DNA of 12,875 nt from Bremia lactucae (lineage: Eukaryota; Oomycota; Peronosporomycetes; Peronosporales; Peronosporaceae), in contig NC_090610.1 of the NCBI RefSeq assembly GCF_004359215.1, positions 16,011,823 to 16,024,697 on the forward strand, written 5' to 3'. A program made the translations under genes and the position numbers. Shown piece after piece: positions 7,721-12,875 of the stretch. Position 1 is the stretch's first letter, and the number at the start of each line of letters is the position of its first letter. The notes beneath the pieces are model-generated. The model was not told where the DNA came from. It made no database searches and saw only the letters and a program-made list of their open reading frames with translations.

Positions 7721-8640
7721 GCTCACTGTTGGAATTTTTTTCAATTGTTCCGCCGTCAACATTCAGAAGAGCCTATAAAGAAAAAAAGGCTTTTGACGGC
7801 TTAGTCAATTACCTCAAAATTCATCTCAACAATCCTTCGAGGGTTGTCGACATTTTTTCGATCATCATCCGACTGATACACGACACCCAACGGTTTACTG
7901 TAATAAACAGCCACTGCTGGCAACACGCCTTATGTCGACGCTCCAACTCACAATGATTGCTCATTATATATGAGTGTCACGATATACCAACAAGTGGGCA
8001 TCGTGGACGTGATAAGACTTATCTCACGGTAAGTCGCGGTTTCTACTGGGATCGCCAGTATTAATTCTTATGCGTGCTTGCAATGTTTGTCAAAAGCTGA
8101 AGCCTAGTGCTTCATCCCACGATCCGTCACAACTTCTGCCCTTTTCGACAGGTTAAGAGCCCGTATTATTGAACTCCGTCTTCATGTTTTCCGACGCCGC
8201 TCACAAGGATACTGGTATTTATGCACTCGCTGATCAATTTAGCAAGATGGTTCATCCTGTTGCAGTATCGAAGTCGACTACACCCAAAGTCTGTGCTCGT
8301 ATATCTATCGACACGATATTTCGACTGCATGGGCTACCTTGTGCACTGGTGTTGGATCGTGATCCCCAATTCATGGTGGAGTCTGGGCAATTCGTTTTTA
8401 TATGACTCTGAACACAGTTAAAAATGTTGCCTACTCTCCATCCTGAAACAGATGGCAAGAAAGTACGTTCAATTCGCGTCTTCAGGAGATACTTCGAGGA
8501 TATGTCCAATCATTTACGAGCTGGAATTAGTTCCTGCCGATGACATAATTTTCCATCAATAATTCGGTGCATGCATCAACAAAGCACGAACCGTTATTCA
8601 TGAATGGCTCACGCCATCCACGCATACTCACCTTGTGTTA
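7721..8640 (+). pseudogene. pol: Integrase of element B (zinc module and core)
   Basis: The spacer reads STFRRAYKEKKAFDGLVNYL. In the zinc module, His codons lie at 7978 and 7999 (CHDIPTSGHRGRDKTYLTVS), and the C-x2-C pair (CNVC, Cys codons at 8079 and 8088) lies in another frame. The core is open from 8169 in frame 3: DAAHKDTGIYALADQFSKMV, then ARISIDTIFRLHGLP and LDRDPQF (second catalytic Asp 8355-8357). At the first Asp position the frame has Asn (AAC 8172-8174). At the Glu position, after HPETDG, the expected QTER reads KKVR. So two of three catalytic residues are gone, in addition to frame changes after 8405. Decayed core text runs to about 8640. Confidence 0.85.
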
Positions 8641-9342
8641 GTGTAACTCTAATTCGGAAAAGGGCACTTTCCGAGGGAAGACCGATCTGGGTCCTGCTCA
8701 TCACCCATGAACTCAACAGTCATTTCGAAGGATACCAATATTGATTCGACTAACAATGAAGAAGTCAAAATCAGTAAAACTAATGAGGCTTTTGCTGACT
8801 TGAAGATAACGATGATGTTATACCAGCATCGAAATCAGAAATATTAGTGAGAACGATGATGCTCTCAGTAAAGAGGAGAATGATATTTCCGCAGTGTGGA
8901 CTAGGCGAACTGAAAACAGAAACAAAACAGAGTCAGCATGATAATTCCTGCTGGCTCGAAAGGCAGTGGTCCGTTATGTGCAGGATTTTATCGCTGATGC
9001 GGTGGACCGACAGAAATGGAACGCTGATAAAAATGAAAGAGCAAACGCTCTTCATTCAAGAGAATGATTTTGTTTCTATTGTCTACAGTAAATCTACCTA
9101 GACATGTAGTGACGAATGTGGACAGTAGTTAATTGCGCAGGTGTAACGGCCGGATCCGTGTACTGCACCGCCAAGTCAATGCGTACACGATTAAGCTGCC
9201 TTAAAGGCTGCGTACGCATCCTACGTTTTCACGTTGGACGTCTCTGCCCGTACTATCAGTACGAGGCTTCTTTCGGTGCCAATTTAAACCCGCAGTCCAA
9301 CGCATCCACCAAAAACAGATGGCCCCGATTCAAACGCTGATA
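8641..9342 (+). pseudogene. pol: Integrase C-terminal region of element B
   Basis: An acidic linker (TNEAFADL, then in frame 2 from 8846 SENDDALSKEENDISAVWTR) is followed by two stops near 8939-8944. Then come FLLARKAVVRYVQDFIADAV, DRQKWNADKNERANALHSRE and a TGA. After a frame change VNLPRHVVTNV, then RIRVLHRQVNAYTIKLP, and finally FHVGRLCPYYQYEASFGANL appear. This matches the order of the DNA-binding C-terminal part of Ty3/gypsy integrases (DRQK linker, GPY/F-like module, then FHV-x-RL-x-PY). No chromodomain is readable afterwards. Confidence 0.75.
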
Positions 9343-10109
9343 GTCTCGGAAGAAAGTCTGGTTCTTACGAGCCAGACGTTTAACTTCATCCTTCAAAGAT
9401 GAAATCGCTTGACGAGCTGCCACCAGCTCGTCTCAAATAGACTGATGCGTCCGTTTGTCCGTCAGTTGATCAGCCGCAACTTGAGCACGATCTTGGAACT
9501 GTTCGCGCTGTCGGCATCGGCGCTAAAACGCGACGACGGGAACATTCACGATCAACGTCCTCCATTAAATATTGGAGGACGTGATCCAAGTCACGGTGAT
9601 GACTCTGTCAGTGTAAGCCTGAACCGACTTTTAAGGCAGAGGCAGACAAAAAAGGCGGCCATTCGGCACAGCCTCGTAAACAATATTCCAGTAAACGAAC
9701 GCAAAAAAACGGTTATATGACATCGTTTTATACAAAAGTTCATGAAAGGTAGTAATAATCTGTCCGATGTCGTATTTTCTCTGTGGATGATGACATGCAT
9801 TTATCCGTACATTCTGAGATAGAAAGTCGTTAGGCAGCAAGTATCCAGCACTGCTTTCTGCACTTTCACAGCTAGGTAGCCACGTAAATAGGAATGGTCA
9901 TGCAAGTCAACCGATAAGATAGTATCTCCGCATGCTACAGTCATAAAAAATGCTGTTTGCAGCTGAGTGCTGGGAGTCCATTTCATGTTAATAGAGCATA
10001 GCAATGCAATGGCTTGCCTCTTCATAGGTCTGAGATTTAGTTACGTTGTGGGTGTTGCCAATAGAAATCGTCACGAGTCGCATTCGATGAGACCACGGAC
10101 GATCCTAGA
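9343..10109. other. 3' tail of element B with strong foldbacks; no clear gene
   Basis: I find no readable domain. A short plus-strand frame at 9409-9720 and minus-strand frames at 9591-10025 match nothing I know. The visible structure is inverted repeats: 9411-9419/9424-9432 (9 bp, 4-base loop), 9385-9390/9398-9403, and a larger one at 9550-9586. No purine-rich tract is evident just before the LTR at 10110. Confidence 0.5.
9550..9586. repeat. 14 bp foldback with one bulge
   Basis: The arms ACGTCCTCCA (9555-9564) and TGGAGGACGT (9573-9582) pair perfectly around an eight-base AT loop. Past a single bulged A (9554) the stem extends by GATC/GATC (9550-9553, 9583-9586). Confidence 0.85.
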
Positions 10110-10480
10110 TGTAACGGTGTGTATCGTTGCCTAAAATTAACACTTAAGGTTGTTAGTTAATATATTAATATTCGGAAAGCTTATCCATTGGTAGATATAG
10201 GCCATTATATCTACTTGCTCCGCGGTCCGGTCAGCGCTGGACGCGCGCAAAGGGGAGAGACAGAAAAGACTTTATTACATGTTTTGTATTAGCATATAAT
10301 TAAGTTAGTATTAAATAGATTGAAACAGAAGAAATCAATTATATTAAATACAGGTTACTTTTGACCCTCTTTAAAGCAAGTATTTTAAAGAGAACTTTCC
10401 TCTGCACGTACTAGTGTAAGTGAAGTGACGTGAGGCACAACTCGCACTGAAGCAGTACATGTCGGCAGTACTCCGTTACA
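10110..10480 (+). repeat. LTR, probable 3' LTR of element B (371 bp)
   Basis: It starts TGTAACGGTGTGTATCGTTG and ends ACTCCGTTACA. It shares order and blocks with the LTR at 11883-12337: AATTAACACTTAA near the start, ATTACATGTTT, TATAATTAAGTTAG, then CCTCTGCACGTACTAGTGTA and the Cys-Ala-type terminal region. Hairpins at 10191-10199/10206-10214 and 10367-10375/10384-10392 sit where different hairpins sit in the other LTR. A TATA-like element may lie in the TATAATTAAG stretch at about 10295-10304. Confidence 0.8.
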
Positions 10481-10551
10481 TTAGAGCAGTGGTTCGTGTC
10501 TACATGGAGAACTCGCACGTGTACTTGATAGCACAGGGTTAAAGCGATAGA

Positions 10552-10911
10552 ATGCGAGGCAGAGATGGCATTAATCTGCCTATGCCAAACGGATTCCAAT
10601 TATTAAAGTTGAAACAAGCTAAGTATTCTGGTCCTTACGAGTTGGGACGTATAGGTTTTAACTTAAATCTAAGGTCACTTTATTTAAGTCATACATGTGG
10701 TCTGTTGAACCAGTCTAAATATATCACTCCCTTCTCAATTGTAATGGCAAAACAACCGAGGTTTCAAAATGTTGACTCTTTGTTCGACCTTGAGCGCAGT
10801 ACTGATAGTGCTCCGCACTCGATGGAATGCAAGAACACAACAGTTGCTAGAGATTACAAAACGCTCCTAATCCAAAGTGGCTATCGAGGCCGCCAAAGCA
10901 ATCGCTACTAG
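10552..10911 (+). CDS. 119-residue ORF, possible retroelement integrase-end fragment
   Basis: The longest uninterrupted plus-strand frame in the second half of the window. It starts at an ATG (MRGRDGINLPMPNGF). The stretch KYITPFSIVMAKQPRFQ resembles the TPF-x-x-x-x-G-x-x-P block near the end of retroelement integrase cores, and the charged tail after it would fit the following linker. The match is weak and the usual AYN/EFA block upstream is not clear. It lies just after the LTR at 10480 and is not collinear with element B. No signal peptide or membrane segment is visible. It could equally be a chance frame in decayed repeat DNA. Confidence 0.35.
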   Translation: MRGRDGINLPMPNGFQLLKLKQAKYSGPYELGRIGFNLNLRSLYLSHTCGLLNQSKYITPFSIVMAKQPRFQNVDSLFDLERSTDSAPHSMECKNTTVARDYKTLLIQSGYRGRQSNRY

Positions 10912-11106
10912 GAATAGAGCCTGAGATCGATCTGCGAGCAAGAGCGATGACGTCAAACCAGTCATTATGCCGTAACAAATAAAGGGCTGTTCGTGAATTG
11001 GTTCAATTTATCTGAACATTTTGTTGCGAAGTCATCATGTTGATTGTAGGCGGGCACGTCTTAATGCGGCCACACTCTACGTAGTCACACGCCCTAGCAC
11101 AGCGAG
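10912..11106. other. No gene seen
   Basis: No domain or clear repeat was found between the 10552 frame and the direct repeats. Confidence 0.5.
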
Positions 11107-11241
11107 GAAGCGGTTTAACCAGCTTCTCTTGCGTGCAGTGAGGTAATTGTGGTGGGCACCTTGGCGACCTCACCCAACGCACTAAGTACTCTGGTAAAGT
11201 GTTGTCACGGAAGCGGTAATCCGGCTTCTCGTGCGCACTTA
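11107..11241. repeat. Pair of imperfect direct repeats, each a small foldback
   Basis: GAAGCGGTTTAACCAGCTTC at 11107 and GAAGCGGTAATCCGGCTTC at 11210 are followed by CTC-TGCG-type sequence in both. The spacing is 103 bp. Each unit has GAAGC/GCTTC arms. Between them GTGAGGT and ACCTCAC (about 11138-11174) enclose GGTG/CACC. It may be part of an unrecognised LTR or small element. Confidence 0.5.
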
Positions 11242-11374
11242 CCAAGTAGGAAGTAGTTTTCAGACTGATTTGTATTCAATCGCATTAAATAAAATTAACT
11301 ATTTTTACCAATCAAAAATGTCATCTCTGTAGATAACACTAATATGTTTTGCGAGCTTATGTTTCTAGATTCCT

Positions 11375-11577
11375 TGCGTAACGGATGACGCTAGGCGTTA
11401 TCCCTCCTAGTGTGAATGCACCTATGTGCATCACATACACAAGGGTTGGTTACAAATGTGAACCACACTTGAGCGGTGGGTCTAATCACTTTATATAAAT
11501 AATTGACCATCCCCTGAAGTACAACAAGTGTACTTAACGGGGACTATGAAACATTAAGGCAACTTTAGCCCGTTACA
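11375..11577 (+). repeat. Short LTR-like unit (203 bp), possible solo LTR
   Basis: It starts TGCGTAACGG and ends TTTAGCCCGTTACA, the same end style as the other LTRs. It contains an ATGCAC/GTGCAT hairpin (loop CTAT) and a stem AAGTACA/TGTACTT within outer TCCC/GGGA arms (about 11511-11544). The flanking five bases (TTCCT and TAAGG) do not match, so no target duplication is seen. It could be a solo LTR or one end of a small element whose inside runs on to about 11817. Confidence 0.5.
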
Positions 11578-11817
11578 TAAGGTCAATTCTGGTGAGTCGT
11601 TCACAGGGTACTTTTGAGTGTCGTTGGAAGATGCTTATAAAATAGTTGCCGCGCGTCGCTACAATTAGCCATCGAAATTTATTGACGATGAAGAAATTGA
11701 CGCGCTTAATGTGTCAAGACATTTACAGGCTCCAATATGTATTGCAATCATAAACGCGCTTTTGGTGATAGTGAACCCATTTAAATGAGCACGTCGTCAA
11801 TAATTTATAAAGAGCAA
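11578..11817. other. Unassigned; distant inverted repeat
   Basis: There is no coding frame of note. TTATTGACGA (11679-11688) and TCGTCAATAA (11794-11803) form a 10 bp inverted repeat about 105 bp apart, with AAATT/AATTT extending it imperfectly. Confidence 0.5.
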
Positions 11818-11882
11818 CCCTGCAAAATAAAGCAGGATGTACAATGCGACTTTCATTGTACATAATGCTGAATTATGCAGGG
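11818..11882. repeat. Foldback abutting the LTR of element C
   Basis: Outer arms CCCTGCA (11818-11824) and TGCAGGG (11876-11882) enclose a perfect 10 bp stem ATGTACAATG/CATTGTACAT (11837-11846, 11854-11863) and a small CATAAT/ATTATG stem. The right arm ends on the base before the LTR starts. Confidence 0.8.
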
Positions 11883-12337
11883 TGTAACGGGGTGTATCGT
11901 TACATGAAATTAACACTTAAAGGTTGTTAATTTATATATTATCTAAAAGGTAGATAATATTTGCAGGATATTACTTTATATAGTAATATTCAGAATTCCT
12001 ATCTATAAATAGGTATAGACCATTATACCGATTTATTCCGCAGACTAATCAGCTGTAGGAGTAATCAAAGAGAGAGTTACAGATAAGATAGAGATAAGAA
12101 TTCAATTACATGTTTAGTATTAGATTATAATTAAGTTAGCATTTACAAAAATAAAAAAAGAGACACTTAATTATATTAATACAGTTTTCGTTTTACCATC
12201 TTTAAGCTAGTTATCTTAAAGAGAAGTCTTCCTCTGCACGTACTAGTGTACGTGAAATAACGTGGGCACCACTCGCAACTGAAGCAATGCGAAGTGGACT
12301 TGTACTGAAACAGTACAAGTCGTAGTGCCCCGTTACA
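11883..12337 (+). repeat. 5' LTR of element C (455 bp)
   Basis: The ends are TGTAACGGGG and CCCCGTTACA, a perfect 10 bp inverted terminus, and the 3' end is followed by a likely primer-binding site and a gag, so this is a 5' LTR. Hairpins follow in series: 11883-11889/11898-11904, 11907-11915/11925-11933, 11936-11945/11951-11960, 11968-11975/11982-11989, 12012-12017/12024-12029, 12199-12206/12215-12222, 12237-12243/12248-12254, and an 11 bp stem at 12297-12307/12311-12321 (3-base loop) inside outer arms 12264-12269/12325-12330. LTRs carry promoter and polyadenylation signals; an AT-rich TATAATTAAG near 12125 is a possible TATA-like site. Confidence 0.88.
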
Positions 12338-12339
12338 CA

Positions 12340-12359
12340 TGGTAGCACTTTGTAGTCCG
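12340..12359 (+). promoter_or_regulatory. Likely primer-binding site of element C
   Basis: It starts TGG two bases after the LTR end, as sites pairing with a tRNA 3' CCA do, and continues TAGCACTTTGTAGTCCG. The same block follows the LTR at 4496. The tRNA is not identified; pairing to the 3' end of an oomycete tRNA would confirm it. Confidence 0.5.
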
Positions 12360-12382
12360 TCCAAGGACCACATTTTCCACAC

Positions 12383-12400
12383 CTAACATGGACATGTTAG
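12383..12400. repeat. Leader hairpin of element C
   Basis: CTAACATG (12383-12390) and CATGTTAG (12393-12400), 8 bp with a two-base centre. TTCCAC and GTGGGAA further out add a second stem. It lies between the primer-binding site and the gag start, where retroelement packaging or dimer signals often lie (inference). Confidence 0.8.
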
Positions 12401-12439
12401 ATGATAGTGGGAATATGCATCACGTTTCGCGTGAAAGCT

Positions 12440-12859
12440 ACTCCTTTCTAAGTGATATAGAAATGAGTGCGGTCGAACGAATGAGTTCGGCCGTAGGAAA
12501 CCATGCAATCTTGGCAATGCTGTCCAATTTTGACAGAGATGCCCTCTATTCAACCATCGCCAAGTTCATACAACATGAACTTGACGAGATGAAGGAAAAA
12601 GTAGCCTTGCTGAATCAGCAAGGCTCTCAACAGGCAGAACTGTTGAGGTTACAACAGGTACAGACCCCTGTACCTGGGACGACGCAAACGCGTCGTCCCG
12701 GAACTTTAAAGATTGACATCTCTACGTATAGGGGAGTCGAAGAAGACTCCCTCTTTGAGATGGTTTGTCGAGTTGGACGATGCCATAAGGGCACGTCACA
12801 TCATCGACGAGCAAATGCAAGTCGCATTTGCCCAAATCAATTTGGCAGGTCGTGCCAAA
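12440..12859. repeat. Chain of hairpins across the gag start and gag coding region
   Basis: Perfect stems unless noted: 12440-12450/12458-12468 (11 positions, one mismatch, contains the gag ATG); 12471-12478/12485-12492 (8, one G-U type); 12561-12569/12575-12583 (9); 12603-12612/12616-12625 (10); 12626-12633/12640-12647 (8); 12655-12663/12668-12676 (9); 12676-12685/12690-12699 (10); 12732-12738/12745-12751 (7); 12811-12818/12824-12831 (8); 12841-12847/12853-12859 (7). Loops are 3-7 bases. Several stems touch end to end. Confidence 0.85.
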
Positions 12860-12875
12860 AACTTGGGCATTGGGC
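12463..12875 (+). pseudogene. gag: gag, N-terminal part, one frameshift, runs off window
   Basis: The ATG at 12463 opens a frame to the window end (a second ATG at 12481 is an alternative start). Residues 1-80 read MSAVERMSSAVGNHAILAML, then SNFDRDALYSTIAKFIQHEL, a likely coiled-coil stretch (DEMKEKVALLNQQGSQQAEL, LRLQQVQ), a short Thr/Pro hinge and LKIDISTYRGVEEDSL. After 12753 the recognisable protein is in the next frame: RWFVELDDAIRARHIIDEQM then QVAFAQINLAGRAKNLGIG, a gag capsid start I know from oomycete Ty3/gypsy elements. One extra T in TTT (12754-12756) explains the break: CTC-TTG-AGA-TGG would restore the usual LLRW. It could be a real mutation or a sequence error. The whole region is rich in codon-aligned hairpins. 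Confidence 0.82.

Larger units (their letters stand above)
4188..10480 (+). mobile_element. Element B: old, rearranged Ty3/gypsy copy
   Basis: Between two LTRs of related type lies the Ty3/gypsy order: leader, gag with a CCHC knuckle, protease, pre-RT linker, RT, RNase H, integrase and integrase C-terminus. All genes are riddled with stops and frame changes. Three structural breaks stand out: most of RT is missing at about 7002, an RNase H scrap sits at 6522-6602 before the RT region, and a 61 bp tandem duplication occurs at 6267. The LTR ending at 4496 and that at 10110-10480 are clearly diverged, so the copy is either very old or a join of two copies. Confidence 0.8.
11883..12875 (+). mobile_element. 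Element C: 5' end of a Ty3/gypsy element, cut by the window
   Basis: LTR, primer-binding site, 125-base leader and gag start are in the expected order and spacing. It is the best preserved of the three elements: only one frame break is seen in the gag present. The LTR relates it to the LTR at 10110-10480. Confidence 0.85.

Noticed and set aside
9801..10025. Minus-strand 74-codon frame and overlapping minus frames at 9591-9840
   Set aside because: No recognisable domain, and they lie between pol and the LTR of element B in decayed sequence.
3750..10480. Target-site duplication around element B
   Set aside because: The five bases before 3750 (ATTTA) and after 10480 (TTAGA) do not match, and the true left end of the element is uncertain.
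11107..11241. Repeated units considered as a CRISPR array
   Set aside because: Only two imperfect units 103 bp apart, in a eukaryotic context, with no conserved spacer length.

Overview
This is a repeat-dense eukaryotic window, best explained as a graveyard of Ty3/gypsy-type LTR retrotransposons. I see no host gene, tRNA, rRNA or CRISPR array. The style of the elements (gag and pol wording, LTRs with TGTAAC...GTTACA ends) fits oomycetes of the Phytophthora / downy mildew kind. That placement rests on my memory of such elements, not on a search, so treat the organism as probable only.

Layout. (1) 1-3328: element A, a pol gene lacking its 5' part, in the order reverse transcriptase, RNase H, integrase, chromodomain. 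It carries five in-frame stops and three frame changes. (2) 3329-4496: an unassigned 420 bp stretch, then a knot of LTR pieces. A short forward LTR-like piece ends at 3882, a reverse-strand LTR end begins at 3888, and a forward LTR ends at 4496. (3) 4497-10480: element B, a much older Ty3/gypsy copy. Remnants of leader, gag (with CCHC knuckle), protease, an out-of-place RNase H scrap, the pre-RT linker, a gutted RT, RNase H, integrase and integrase C-terminus can be followed to an LTR at 10110-10480. (4) 10481-11882: a 120-codon ORF of uncertain origin, a repeat pair, a 203 bp LTR-like unit and a foldback. (5) 11883-12875: the 5' end of element C. It has a 455 bp LTR, a likely primer-binding site, a leader and the start of gag with one frameshift, and it runs off the window. 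B and C look like one family (related LTRs, and gag parts that I remember as belonging together). A is a different lineage.

None of the three could make all of its own proteins as it stands. The most unusual signal is not a gene. The LTRs, leader and gag of the B/C family are built as a near-continuous chain of short perfect inverted repeats (7-11 bp stems, 2-9 nt loops). At matching LTR positions the stems differ in sequence between copies yet still pair, and in gag several stems are aligned to codons. This suggests selection on nucleic-acid structure in addition to protein coding.
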